Below, in pieces: positions 44,098 to 53,464 of a stretch of 64,000 nucleotides of DNA. Origin of the DNA: DAIDKA01 sp963708865 (GTDB lineage: Bacteria > Pseudomonadota > Gammaproteobacteria > Steroidobacterales > Steroidobacteraceae); NCBI GenBank assembly GCA_963708865.1, contig CAVPUC010000005.1:1-64000 (forward strand). Reading direction: 5' to 3'. Each line of letters opens with the position of its first letter. Within the stretch, counting starts at the first letter, position 1. The notes below the pieces were generated by a model that was given only the letters and a program-made list of their open reading frames with translations, did no database searches and was not told where the DNA came from. Position numbers and translations under genes: made by a program.

Positions 44098-44942
44098 TTT
44101 GCACCGGAGCGGTGATGGGAACCATCGTGTCCATCGAGGTCGATGCGCCCGCTGCCGTTGCCGAGCGAGCCTTCGAGTGGTTCCGACTGGTGGAGACCCA
44201 TTGTTCCCGCTTCGATGCGGCGAGCGAGCTGCGCCAATTGACGATCGGCAGGCGTACCCCGGCGAGCCCGATCCTATTCGAAGCGGTACGCTTCGCGATG
44301 ATGGTCGCCGCCCAAACCGACGGCGCATTCGATCCGACCGTCGGGAGGCGCATGGCTGCGCGCGGCTACAACCGGCACTACCTCACCCGAGAAGTCACGG
44401 GCGCGCCAGAGACTGACGAGCGCGTCAGCTTCCGCGATGTCGAGCTCGATGCGGACTACCGCACGATCCTGTTGCGGCGTCCGTTGACACTTGACCTTGG
44501 TGCGGTGGCTAAGGGTCTGGCCGTGGACGCTGCCGCGCGCGAGTTGCAACCGTTCCGCAATTTCGCCATTGATGCCGGCGGCGATCTCTTTCTCAGCGGC
44601 TGCAACCCGCAAGGTACGCCATGGTCCGCCGGCATCCGCCATCCTCGTATCCCCGGCGATCTCGTCGACCGTCTGCGCATTTCTGACCGCGCCGTTTGCA
44701 CGTCGGGCGACTACGAACGCGGACAGCATATTCTCGATCCACGTTGCGGCGACCCGGCGAATAGAGTCGCGAGCGCCACCGTCGTCGCGCGCAGCGCGAT
44801 GCTCGCGGACGCGCTCGCGACGGCCGTGTTCGTGCTCGGTCCGCAGGAAGGCATCCCGCTGCTGACGCGCATGGGCGTCGAGGGTCTCATCGTCACCACC
44901 GATCTGGAACTCTACCGCACGCCCGGACTGTGCCATGCATAG
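44094..44942 (+). CDS. apbE: ApbE-type FAD:protein FMN transferase
   Basis: A 282-residue ApbE family enzyme, which transfers FMN from FAD to a threonine of target proteins with Mg2+. Motifs present are MGTIVSIEV, TLDLGAVAKGLAVDAAARE, NFAIDAGGDLFLSG, AVCTSGDYERGQH and SAMLADALATAVFVLG. The start is GTG 44094, which overlaps the upstream stop. The protein has no signal peptide or lipobox, unlike most ApbE proteins that modify periplasmic targets; either the N-terminus was lost or flavinylation occurs before export. The target is almost certainly the FMN-binding protein encoded upstream. Confidence 0.87.
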   Translation: MICTGAVMGTIVSIEVDAPAAVAERAFEWFRLVETHCSRFDAASELRQLTIGRRTPASPILFEAVRFAMMVAAQTDGAFDPTVGRRMAARGYNRHYLTREVTGAPETDERVSFRDVELDADYRTILLRRPLTLDLGAVAKGLAVDAAARELQPFRNFAIDAGGDLFLSGCNPQGTPWSAGIRHPRIPGDLVDRLRISDRAVCTSGDYERGQHILDPRCGDPANRVASATVVARSAMLADALATAVFVLGPQEGIPLLTRMGVEGLIVTTDLELYRTPGLCHA

Positions 44943-45795
44943 CATGCTGCGCTTCTTCAAGACTCCGAAGGGGTTGCTGACGGTCATCCTCGTGGTCCTG
45001 GTGGCCATCGCGGCGCCGGGCGAGGGGGCCGGGAAAGTGCTGCTCAACACGGCATCCGCAGTGCTGGTTGCAGGCCTTTTGGATCTCATCATCCTGAGAC
45101 TGCGCCAGCGTCTGTGGCGGTTTCCAAGCGGTGCCGTGCTCACGGCCATCATCGTGACGATGGTGGTGCGGGCCCAGGAGCACTGGTATATCCCCGCGGC
45201 GACTTCGGCCGTTGCGGTGCTGAGCAAGTACGCGATCCGGACGCGCTCGGCGAACGTGTTTAATCCGGCGGCCTTGGCTCTGGTTTCGATGTTCTATGTT
45301 TTGCCGATGGGACAAAGCTGGTGGGGGGCGCTGCCCGATGTTTCGCCGCTGTGGCTGCGCGCGGCACTGCTCGCCGGCGGCATCTATATTGCGGATCGGG
45401 TAAATAAAATGCCGCTGGTATTGTCCTTTCTCGGAGCGTATTTCTGCCTGTTTACGGCAACCGCATATCTGGGCGAGCCGCGGCAAGTCGCTGAGATCTT
45501 CCGCTCCCCGGACATTGACGCGGTACTTTACTTCGCACTCATCATTCTGACAGACCCTCCAACGTCCCCCGCCAGGTATCGGGATCAGTGGATCTGCGGA
45601 ATCCTGGTCGCCACGGTAAGCTGCTTCGTATTCGAGAAATTCGGCGCCAACTATTTTTTATTGGCGGGGGTATTGGTCGGCAATGTATGGGCGGCCTGGC
45701 GCCGGGTGCACCGCCACACCCGCAGCGGTTTCCCTCAGAAAGTTGCGGTCTTCCTGCGGCAGATCAGCCCGCTGGGCGGCGTCAAACGAGCCTAG
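44935..45795 (+). CDS. RnfD/NqrB-like membrane protein
   Basis: A 286-residue integral membrane protein with about eight to nine helices, related to RnfD/NqrB of ion-pumping redox complexes. Family landmarks are WRFPSGAVLTAIIVTMVV, KYAIRTRSANVFNPAALALV and LIILTDPPTSPARYRDQW. I do not see an S-G-A-T-type flavinylation motif in it. With the FMN-binding protein and ApbE it forms a short membrane-to-periplasm electron pathway rather than a complete Rnf complex, since RnfA, B, C, E and G are not present here. The start overlaps the apbE end by eight bases. Confidence 0.8.
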   Translation: MHSMLRFFKTPKGLLTVILVVLVAIAAPGEGAGKVLLNTASAVLVAGLLDLIILRLRQRLWRFPSGAVLTAIIVTMVVRAQEHWYIPAATSAVAVLSKYAIRTRSANVFNPAALALVSMFYVLPMGQSWWGALPDVSPLWLRAALLAGGIYIADRVNKMPLVLSFLGAYFCLFTATAYLGEPRQVAEIFRSPDIDAVLYFALIILTDPPTSPARYRDQWICGILVATVSCFVFEKFGANYFLLAGVLVGNVWAAWRRVHRHTRSGFPQKVAVFLRQISPLGGVKRA

Positions 45796-45845
45796 TCACG
45801 CCAAATACCCCTCAACGCCCGGCCTTTCACTGGTAGCTTGAGCCG

Positions 45846-46397
45846 ATGGCGCTCAACGCGACGATTTACAGCTTCGAGATCAACTTGAGTGACTTGGATC
45901 GCAAGGTCTATCAGGCACTGGCATTCCGTGCTGCGAAGCATCCTTCTGAGACTGATTCGTACCTCATGACCCGCGTGCTGGCCTACTGCCTGGAATATCG
46001 CGAAGGCCTGAGCTTTTCCAAAGGCGGGCTGTCCGAACCCGATGTCCCCGCGCTTGCGGTTCACGACCTCACCGGTGCGATGCTGCGCTGGATTGAGATC
46101 GGAGTGCCCGAGGCGGCGCGACTGCACCGCGCAAGCAAGGCGTCACCCCAAGTGGCGGTCTATCCACACAAGGATGTGAACTTGCTGCTCGGGCGGCTGC
46201 GGGCCGGGAGGATTCACCGTGCCGCAGACATCGAGATCAATGCATTCGATCCGGAATTGATCGCCGCCATCAGCGCTCGGCTCACACGCCGAATGGCCTT
46301 TGATCTAGTCGTCACCGAAGGGCAGCTCTATCTATCGCTCGGTGGGGACACGCTGAGTGGTGGCCTGGTACGCCATGGAATCGCGTCGGATCGGTAA
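45846..46397 (+). CDS. YaeQ family protein
   Basis: A 183-residue protein matching YaeQ along its whole length: MALNATIYSFEINLSDLDRKVYQALAF, HPSETDSYLMTRVLAYCLEYREGL, the conserved GEPD-like LSEPDVPAL and WIEIGVPEAARLHRASKA. YaeQ has a PD-(D/E)XK nuclease-like fold without demonstrated activity; the fold's acidic and lysine residues appear in LSEPDVPAL and EIGVPEAARLHRASK. It begins 50 bp after the RnfD-like gene and is probably separate from the flavin module. Confidence 0.87.
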   Translation: MALNATIYSFEINLSDLDRKVYQALAFRAAKHPSETDSYLMTRVLAYCLEYREGLSFSKGGLSEPDVPALAVHDLTGAMLRWIEIGVPEAARLHRASKASPQVAVYPHKDVNLLLGRLRAGRIHRAADIEINAFDPELIAAISARLTRRMAFDLVVTEGQLYLSLGGDTLSGGLVRHGIASDR

Positions 46398-46432
46398 GCA
46401 AGGCGGCAGCACTCGCTTTGCAGCGTTGTACA

Positions 46433-47089
46433 ATGGACCTCATGATCAAGATCAACTTCGTATCCAACGTCTCCTGTCCGTGGTGTGCGATCGGGCTGCA
46501 GTCTTTGCTCAGCGCCTTGAAGAATCTCGGATGTACCACGGACATTCTGCATCTCGAGCCCTTTGAACTCAATCCGGACATGGGTCCGCAAGGCGAGGAT
46601 ATTGCCGAGCACATCGCGGCCAAGTACGGGGCCGCGCCACAGCAGTTCGCGCAGAGTCAGGAAATGATTCGTGAGCGGGGTGCCGAACTCGGGTTTCGCT
46701 TCGATATGCACAAGCGCACGCGCATCTACAACACCTTCGACGCCCATCGGCTGCTTCACTGGGCGGGCATTGAAGGCAGGCAGCTGGAATTGAAGCAGGC
46801 GCTTCTGGCCGCCTATTTCGGCGAGGGCGCGAATGTCAGCGATCACGCGGTGCTGACGCAGATTGCCGCCCACGCTGGTCTGGACCAGGTGGCCGCCCGT
46901 GAGATTGTGGAATCGGACCGCTTCGTCTCCGACGTGCAGGCGCGCGAGCAGTTCTATCGCGACCGCGGCATCAACGCCGTGCCCGCCATCATTATCAACG
47001 ACCGGCACCTCATCGAAGGGGGTCAACCGGTAGGGGTGTTCGAGAAGATCCTGCGCCAATTCGCAGTTTCGGGCCCGCAGACAGACTGA
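46433..47089 (+). CDS. DsbA-family oxidoreductase (FrnE/HCCA-isomerase-like)
   Basis: About 218 residues with a thioredoxin fold. The redox site is SCPWCAIGL near residue 12, followed by the helical insertion and the C-terminal INAVPAIIINDRHLIEGGQPV (cis-Pro loop VPAIII). It has no signal peptide, so it resembles cytoplasmic FrnE-type dithiol oxidoreductases or 2-hydroxychromene-2-carboxylate isomerases rather than secreted DsbA. HCCA isomerases lack the CxxC, so FrnE-like is preferred. ATG 46433 and 46442 are both possible starts. Confidence 0.85.
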   Translation: MDLMIKINFVSNVSCPWCAIGLQSLLSALKNLGCTTDILHLEPFELNPDMGPQGEDIAEHIAAKYGAAPQQFAQSQEMIRERGAELGFRFDMHKRTRIYNTFDAHRLLHWAGIEGRQLELKQALLAAYFGEGANVSDHAVLTQIAAHAGLDQVAAREIVESDRFVSDVQAREQFYRDRGINAVPAIIINDRHLIEGGQPVGVFEKILRQFAVSGPQTD

Positions 47090-47326
47090 AGCTGCCCAAA
47101 AAGGCTCACATGCTGCCAGTGGAGTCGTGAGCGTGAGCGCACGCTTACGAGGGTCAGCGCCCGCTTCCGGCTGACACCAGTAGCCGAATGGCGCAGGCTT
47201 ACAGTTCGTAACTGCTTACTGCGAGGCCCCTGCCAATGAGTTCTGAACGCCCCGAGGAGGCCTCCGCACCATCGGCAAGCGGAAATCAGCCCCCGTCCGA
47301 CGCAGACTCCGCAACGACCGGCAACG

Positions 47327-47876
47327 GTGCAGCGACCGAGCTACGCGCGGCAGGATTCCACCGCGGCGCACAGTGAGGCGCAAGGCAGCAACCACCGTGA
47401 CAAAAAGCCCGAGCCGGAGCCCAAGGAAGTCTCCGTGCCTAAGATCAAAATGCGCAGTCGTCTGCCCGCTCTTGATGATGATGCCGAAGTCGGCGTTCAG
47501 AAAGAACAAATCGTCACCCGAGACGGTAAGGCGGACCTGGCATTTACCGGAACGCTGCTGGCCTCCGCGGCGCCGGCCTGTGCGCCCAAGGGGCACTGGG
47601 AGGAGTATCGGATTTATCAGACGGCTGGCGGAAAGCACGTATTCTCAAAGGTGACGCGGACCATTTACGCCGAAGACGGAGGACGTTTACGAGGCGGACG
47701 TATTTGACCCTGCACCGTCCTCCGTGCCGTCGCAACTGCTCAGAGGCGCACGCGAAATCGCGCGTGCGCGGCCAATCACCTGGATGGATGCGGCGGTCGC
47801 CTTTTTTGGCTACGACCCGCTTGCCAAGGTCCTGTATCGAAAGCTCAGTGTGCGATTTGAGGAACAAATCAGTTAA
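47327..47876 (+). pseudogene. small protein of unknown family with a frameshift (EXLDI-like)
   Basis: The frame from about 47327 encodes a charged N-terminus and then DAEVGVQKEQIVTRDGKADL, FTGTLLASA and EEYRIYQTAGGKHVFSKVTR. Near 47685 it loses coding character, while the next frame gives VYEADVFDPAPSSVPSQL to VLYRKLSVRFEEQIS ending at 47876. One extra G in the GGAGGA stretch would explain this. The EEYRIYQT-like strand recalls EXLDI-type proteins, but I would not assign it. The true start is unclear; an ATG at 47236 is in a different frame. Confidence 0.5.
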
Positions 47877-47882
47877 TCGGGA

Positions 47883-47920
47883 TGAAAAAAGGCCGCACCC
47901 GGTGAGCCAGGTGCGGCCTT
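47883..47920 (-). terminator. intrinsic terminator of the large TonB-dependent receptor gene
   Basis: A perfect 11-bp inverted repeat (AAGGCCGCACC at 47889-47899 with GGTGCGGCCTT at 47910-47920) encloses a 10-base loop. Read on the minus strand it is followed by TTTTTT (plus-strand A-run 47885-47890), the form of a rho-independent terminator. It lies 37 bp after the receptor stop and also closes transcripts arriving from the plus-strand gene at 47876. Confidence 0.9.
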
Positions 47921-47956
47921 ACTCGCAGTCACGTTCTGCGATAGTGATTATGCAGG

Positions 47957-50900
47957 TCAGAACTTCAATCTGAAGCCCACTCGATAAGCCAACCCGAGCG
48001 TGTCGAAGAAGATCGGATTCGTACCACCGTAGGCATTCGCCGGTCCGAATTCGTTCTCGCCTCCCGTGAAAGGCGGAGTCTTGTTGAGCAGGTTATTGAT
48101 CTGTACGAAGAGCTGCAGACCATTGAGTGTTTGCTGTGCAAACTGATACGTGGCATTTAGCCCGAAGAGGAAATAGCTGGGTACGTAGTTCGTTGGCATC
48201 GGATGGAAGCCGTAGGCCGCAAGCGCCGCCGGCAAGGTGCCATTGATCGTTTCCGTATAGAGCGCGCCCTGGGCGGGCGTTACGCCCAAATAGTCCATGG
48301 TGCCGTGGCCCACGAAACTCATGTTCGGGGTGATGCTGATAGGTCCTTGGCTCCAGGTGATCATCAAGCTGCCGCGCCACCGCGCCGTGGGCGTGTAATC
48401 GTTCAGGAAGCCATTGCCGGTTCCGGTTTGTCCGAGGATGCTGTAGGTCGGACCGCCCGGATAGGACTGGAACTCCTGCTCACCCATCCAGGTGGTGAGC
48501 AGACGGGTATTTAGCGTGCCCAGAGCGCCAAGATCCAACAGCTCGTTGAGCGAGAAGTCGATACCGCGGACCTCGTAAAATGCGCCGTTGTAAGAAGTCG
48601 GCGCGATTTCCGACAGGTTATAGCAGCCCGCCGCAAAGGCTGCCTGGCCTTCCAGGCCGCCGCCACAGGCGCCTCCCGCGGCAGTGACGGGCGTGTCGTT
48701 GAAGGTCACGCCGCTGCATTGCGCATAGAGCCTGCAGTTGGTCTCAAGCAGCGTGGGGTTCGCCTGCTCGATGGCATTGTTGACCTTGATGTGGAACCAG
48801 TCTGCGGAGAACTGGAACCCGGACAGAATGCTCGTCGGGCTCAGGACAATGCCGACCGTCGTGGTATCGGAACTCTCGGGCTTCAGATCCGGATTTCCAA
48901 GCAGGTTCCAGGTGCAAGGGTCTACCGTCGTGCCGAATGGTCCGCACTGGCCGAACAGACCGCCGGCGCCAATAACCTGGTTGTAGTAGAGCTCACGGAA
49001 GTTCGGCGCACGCTCATCGCGTGACTGACTTGCCCGAAAGCGTACGCCGTCAACCGGCTCGTAGATTCCCGACACCTTCCAGGTCAGAAGATTGTGATTG
49101 AAATTCTCCCCGGGGGTCGCTGCATTGGCCGGACAACCCGACGATCCGGCAGCACACACATCGACGCCGTACAACGCGCTGTTGTCGTACTGAGATTCGC
49201 GGGCGGCCACGTCGAACTCCAGCAGATGCGCGAAGGGCTTCTCCTTAAGCAGCGGAATATTGGTCTCCAGGTATTCCTCATTGACGCTCATGACGCCCCC
49301 GAAGGAGGAACCGTACTGGATTTCATAGTCATCGGCGAGATATGACGGCTGGCCGCCCTGATCGATGTTGTCGCCACGCTCCTGACGCCACTCATATCCG
49401 ACGGCCAGCGAGAAGGGGCCGGCGCCAACGCCACTGAAGTAGTCGCCGGAGGCATTGATATTCACATCGGTCTGTACATTGCGCAGCTGTTCGAGCAGAT
49501 TGCCGAACGCGTAGCCCGAGGCCGCCTGCGCAAGAGGCTCATTGCCGAAGGGATTCAGCGGCGTACAACCCACGGCAAGCAGCGGGTTGGCGGCGCCGTA
49601 TCCGCCAAATGGATTGGCTGCGACAGCCCCGGCAAAGCCGTCGGCGGTCACACGGCACTCCGGACCACTCGGGGTGTTGACGGTATCCAGTGCCATCAGG
49701 ATGCGATACAGGCTCACGGTCTGCTGAACCAGCTGATCGTGGTGCGTAACGCCGTACTCGTAGTTCGCATCCCAGCTCCAGGAGGAAGCGCCGAACTTGC
49801 CGTTTAGCCCGAACGTGAAGCGGTCAACATTGGTCGTGAATCGGGTAAGCGAATTGGTCTGGTCGGTCCAATCCTTGTTCAGGAATACGCCATCGGCGCC
49901 GGGACCAAACTCATCCTGATTCAATGCGGCCGCAATCGAAGGCGATCCGGCGTTGACGCACGTGGCGCCAAAAACGCTGCCATTGGGCGTTCCGGGGCAT
50001 CCATAGGCGTTCTGTGGACTCAAGTACGCCGCCTCGCTGGCCGGTCCGCCGTTGTAGTTGGTCGTCACCTCACGCGCCAACAGCAGATCGGTCTTGAAGC
50101 TGATGTAGTCGGTGATCGCACCGTCGATCGACAGCATGCCGGTACCACGGTTCACGGGAGCCTGCAGATTGGCGTACTGGTAGATGGGTATTCCCTGGCC
50201 ACCCTGCACCACGTCCGCAAATGACGCCTGCGGTGTTCCCAAGGAGTAGGGCTCGGTCGCCATGCCGTTGCCCGTGACATTCACCGGAGCGCCCGCGCCG
50301 CCCTGATAGCCACCAAAACTGCTCAGCGGGAAAAGCACGCCGGTGGTGCTGTTGAAGTTGGACCTGAGGTTGGATCCGTACCCCAATATCCCGGCGCTGC
50401 CGCTCGCGGGAGCCGTATTGCCGAGCTGGTATTCGCCCTGATTCGCGGCGCACCAGCTGCGGACATTCTCGCATCCCAAAGCATCCTGGTTTTCGTACTC
50501 GCCGCCGATCTCGACGTGAAAGCGGTTATCGAACAGGCTATGGCCGTAGGCGACGCCGACATGGCGGTCGCGTGCGTCGCTGTGGCTGGTTTCGTACCCA
50601 TCGGCTGTGAACTTGCCGCCCTCGAGCTTGTCGTCGAGGATGACGTTCTCCACACCGGCAATGGCACCGGAGCCGTATGCCGCTGAGGCGCCTCCCGTCA
50701 CCGTGTCAATGCGTGAGACCAGAATCTGCGGCACGAGATTCAAATCGAAGCTGTCGCCCTGGTTGCTGTTGACGACGCGCTCGCCGTTGAGCAGCACCAA
50801 TGTGCGGCTTCCGAAGTAGGGGTTAAGGCCGCGCAGGTCCGCAATGTACGAACCGGTGAAGAAGTTGGCGTTGCCGGTATTGGCAGGGGTGAACGTAGAA

Positions 50901-51256
50901 ACGTTCGAAGGCGCCAAGGTGGCCGCCTGGCCGACATTGACCAGACCCATGCTCTCCATGGTGACCGCATCAATGACCGTTGTCGGAGTCGGCGTGTTGA
51001 AATCCGTGGTGCGCTTGATGCGCGAACCCGTGACGGTGACCTCCTGCAGCGGCTCAGTCGAGGATGCAGATTGATCGGACGGCGGCGTGGTTTGCGTAGC
51101 TTGCTGGGCCTCCGCGTAGGTAGACCAGCTCATCGATGCGGCAAGGATGCACAGCATCCTGGTGGCCGGGCGCATCGATGTGCGCAGATCGCGCTCCGAA
51201 GGGCGGCCGCGTGCCGCATTCAAGCTCTCGTTGACGGCTCGTCGAGCTGAGACCAT
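47957..51256 (-). CDS. TonB-dependent receptor
   Basis: A 1099-residue outer-membrane receptor. After a long n-region the signal peptide core is MLCILAASMSWSTYAEA. A TonB-box-like region EPLQEVTVTGSRIKR precedes the plug (PTTVIDAVTMESMGLVNVGQ, RGLNPYFGSRTLVLLNGERVV, GASAAYGSGAIAGVENVILDD). The barrel ends in DTLGLAYRVGFRLKF, with the terminal Phe needed for assembly. AGGTG lies six bases before ATG 51256; ATG 51175 would give a shorter signal peptide. It has the RGLNPYFGSRTLVLLNG plug of the IroN/CirA-like 'TonB receptor of oligotrophs' group seen in sphingomonads and xanthomonads. It has no transport or enzyme partner next to it, so the ligand is unknown. Confidence 0.9.
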   Translation of the reverse strand: MVSARRAVNESLNAARGRPSERDLRTSMRPATRMLCILAASMSWSTYAEAQQATQTTPPSDQSASSTEPLQEVTVTGSRIKRTTDFNTPTPTTVIDAVTMESMGLVNVGQAATLAPSNVSTFTPANTGNANFFTGSYIADLRGLNPYFGSRTLVLLNGERVVNSNQGDSFDLNLVPQILVSRIDTVTGGASAAYGSGAIAGVENVILDDKLEGGKFTADGYETSHSDARDRHVGVAYGHSLFDNRFHVEIGGEYENQDALGCENVRSWCAANQGEYQLGNTAPASGSAGILGYGSNLRSNFNSTTGVLFPLSSFGGYQGGAGAPVNVTGNGMATEPYSLGTPQASFADVVQGGQGIPIYQYANLQAPVNRGTGMLSIDGAITDYISFKTDLLLAREVTTNYNGGPASEAAYLSPQNAYGCPGTPNGSVFGATCVNAGSPSIAAALNQDEFGPGADGVFLNKDWTDQTNSLTRFTTNVDRFTFGLNGKFGASSWSWDANYEYGVTHHDQLVQQTVSLYRILMALDTVNTPSGPECRVTADGFAGAVAANPFGGYGAANPLLAVGCTPLNPFGNEPLAQAASGYAFGNLLEQLRNVQTDVNINASGDYFSGVGAGPFSLAVGYEWRQERGDNIDQGGQPSYLADDYEIQYGSSFGGVMSVNEEYLETNIPLLKEKPFAHLLEFDVAARESQYDNSALYGVDVCAAGSSGCPANAATPGENFNHNLLTWKVSGIYEPVDGVRFRASQSRDERAPNFRELYYNQVIGAGGLFGQCGPFGTTVDPCTWNLLGNPDLKPESSDTTTVGIVLSPTSILSGFQFSADWFHIKVNNAIEQANPTLLETNCRLYAQCSGVTFNDTPVTAAGGACGGGLEGQAAFAAGCYNLSEIAPTSYNGAFYEVRGIDFSLNELLDLGALGTLNTRLLTTWMGEQEFQSYPGGPTYSILGQTGTGNGFLNDYTPTARWRGSLMITWSQGPISITPNMSFVGHGTMDYLGVTPAQGALYTETINGTLPAALAAYGFHPMPTNYVPSYFLFGLNATYQFAQQTLNGLQLFVQINNLLNKTPPFTGGENEFGPANAYGGTNPIFFDTLGLAYRVGFRLKF

Positions 51257-51766
51257 TTGAACACCTCATTTAGTTTGGAAGGTGGCGATGTGTGAGAACA
51301 ACGGGTAACCGTGCGCCCAGTGAGTGCCGGTGGAACCGGGCCCTGCTCAAGGGCGCCGCGAACTTTGCGATCGGGAGTTCGGCATCATCAAGTCCGCCGG
51401 TTGCGGCGTAAGTCCGCTGCGATCTCCTCTGCATCGCTCCCTCTTCCGTTGTGCAAAGGCCACGCGAGCAGCCGTGGCACCAACGCTCTAAAAACGGCGC
51501 TAATCTATTTCGATACGCGGGGCACTGCAATAGCGATGTGTGGCGATAACCACATGCGATGCTGCTGTTCAGCGAGCATTACTAAGAAACTTTTCTGATC
51601 GTAACTTTATGTTGTCGAGGCGCGCGAATGTGCAAATAGTTGATGCGAGATGTTGTGAATGTGAATTAAACACGCAGCTGGGATCCCGTATGCGTTGGGA
51701 TCCAGCAGGCCGCAACGCTGGTGCGCGCCAAACGCGATCCGCTTCAACGACGTCTGTATCGACGAG
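51257..51766. other. 510-bp intergenic region
   Basis: No gene is supported. The receptor promoter should lie on the minus strand around 51280-51400, but I could not identify clear boxes. The AT-rich stretch at 51600-51670 is the lowest-GC part and lies between the ends of the receptor promoter region and the kinase stop. Confidence 0.4.
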
Positions 51767-52867
51767 CTAAACGGGTTTGCGCGGCAGGCGGACCCGAAAT
51801 ACCGTGCGCCGGTCTTCTTCTGTGCGAACTTCGATGCTGCCGCCATGGGCGGTAACGATCTGCTGAACGATGTAGAGCCCCAGGCCCAGTCCCTCGTTGC
51901 GGCCGACGCGCTGATGGCCATCCTTGAAAGGATCGAACAGCCCGGCCTGTCGCTCGATCGGAATGACGCCATCGTTGTCGACGGAAAAGACCACGGCATC
52001 GCGTTGCGTACCATCGAGATGCAACACCACCGGCCCGCGCGGGTCGCCGTGCTTTATCGCATTGCCGATCAGATTGGAGGCGACCTGCGCGATGCGCTCC
52101 GAGTCCCACTGGCCGCTCAGCGTCCCACGGCTGGCGATCTCGATATGCCGATCTGGGGACGCGGCCTGATGCTCACGCACGACAGGGCCAATCAATAGCC
52201 CAAAGTCGCCTTCCTCCCGCTTGATGGCAATCCCGCCACCGATGCGCGCACGCGCCAGGTCCAGCATATCCTCGATCAGCCGGCTCATGCGTCGGCCGCT
52301 GGACAGCATGCGAGCAGCGGCTTCTTTTGCCACCGGCTCATCGACAATGCGTTGCACGAGATGAGCGGAAGTCAGGATGGCATTGAGCGGATTGCGCAGG
52401 TCATGCGCGAGCAGCGCCGTGAACATCTCATTCAGTCGCAACGTCTCAGTGCGTTCGCGCAGCTCATGGTCGAGTTGTCGCCGTTGACGATCGAGCTGAA
52501 AAAATACCGCGGCCTTGTTCTGCAGGATCTGAGGCTCTATGGGTTTGTACAGAAAATCGACCGCGCCGGATTCGTAGCCCTTGAACATCCGGTATTGGTC
52601 GCGCGCCCCGGCCGTGACGAAAATAATCGGCACGTGCCGCGTTCGTGCGCTGCCGCGCATGAGTTCGGCAAGTTCAAAGCCATCCATATCCGGCATCTGC
52701 ACATCAAGCAGGGCCAGTGCGACATCATGGACAAGCAGAACCTCCAGCGCCTCGCGTCCGGTTCTGGCCTCCAGGATCTCCACATCCTCCTGGCGCAGCA
52801 GTTCCGACAAGGCGAGCAGATTTTCCGGCAAATCATCTACCAGCAGGCACTTCACCAGCTTGCTCAT
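51767..52867 (-). CDS. response regulator-histidine kinase hybrid (REC-HisKA-HATPase)
   Basis: A 366-residue protein. Residues 5-120 are a receiver domain (CLLVDDLPENLLALSELL, phosphoacceptor in ALLDVQMPDMDGFELAEL, VDFLYKPIEPQILQNK). Residues about 130-210 are a HisKA dimerisation domain with H in FTALLAHDLRNPLNAILTSA. Residues about 230-360 are the ATP-binding domain (ASNLIGNAIKHGDPRGPV, VFSVDNDGVIPI, EGLGLGLYIVQQIVTAHGG). It has no sensor domain, so its input is phosphorylation of the receiver, likely from the hybrid kinase in the cluster. The upstream CheB gene overlaps its start by four bases. Confidence 0.9.
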   Translation of the reverse strand: MSKLVKCLLVDDLPENLLALSELLRQEDVEILEARTGREALEVLLVHDVALALLDVQMPDMDGFELAELMRGSARTRHVPIIFVTAGARDQYRMFKGYESGAVDFLYKPIEPQILQNKAAVFFQLDRQRRQLDHELRERTETLRLNEMFTALLAHDLRNPLNAILTSAHLVQRIVDEPVAKEAAARMLSSGRRMSRLIEDMLDLARARIGGGIAIKREEGDFGLLIGPVVREHQAASPDRHIEIASRGTLSGQWDSERIAQVASNLIGNAIKHGDPRGPVVLHLDGTQRDAVVFSVDNDGVIPIERQAGLFDPFKDGHQRVGRNEGLGLGLYIVQQIVTAHGGSIEVRTEEDRRTVFRVRLPRKPV

Positions 52868-53464
52868 GCCGTTACGTCCCGATCCAAGGTACCCAGCAGC
52901 GCCGAGATGCCGGCGAGGTCAAGAACGAAACTCGTGGGATTGCGATCCAAGGCTGAAACCACCATTTGCTTGACCTGAGCACTATGCGGCTGCTGGACAA
53001 CGGTAATGCCACCGGCGGCGTGAACTGCCGCAAGGCCTTCCGCGCCATCCTGATTTGCGCCAGTCAGAATGACACCGAGCAAGCGCGCTCCGTAGATCTC
53101 CGCCGCTGATTCGAAGAGCACGTCAATTGAGGGCCGCGAGAAGTGCACCTGTTCGTCGGCCGACAGGCAAAGCTGTGGCCCCTCATCGATGAGCAGATGG
53201 TAGTCCGGTGGCGCGAAGTAGACGGTTCCGGCACGAACCGGCTCCTTGTCCTGCGCCTCACGGACCGGTACCGCACACTTTCGCATGAAAATGTCCGCAA
53301 GCAGACTAGGGCCGATCGCGAGGCAGGTGCAGGACGATAAAGACCGGCACGCTTAAAGTCGCGGAAAGCGCAGGCAGGAGTCTCAGTAAGGCCTCCACGC
53401 CGCCCGCGGACGCGCCCATGACGATCGCATCGATCCGCCCCGCCAGGGAGGGCACGTCGCTCAT
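52864..53464 (-). pseudogene. CheB-type methylesterase domain with a +1 frameshift
   Basis: ATG 53464 overlaps the CheR stop (ATGA). The first frame encodes DAIVMGASAGGVEALLRLLPALSA, the CheB catalytic serine region, and FIVLHLPRDRP. An extra T near 53310 then creates a stop, and the next frame continues with SLLADIFMRKC, YFAPPDYHLLID, the active-site histidine region SADEQVHFSRPSID, and LLGVILTGANQDGAEGL with the catalytic Asp. Repaired, it has about 199 residues and no receiver domain. It would remove methyl-glutamates set by CheR; no chemoreceptor is encoded in the window. Confidence 0.8.

Noticed and set aside
47101..47200. Inverted repeats (GTCAGC/GCTGAC and a CGTGAGCG-type pair) between the DsbA-like gene and the next frame
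   Set aside because: Short stems without a T-run; too weak to call a terminator or regulatory element.
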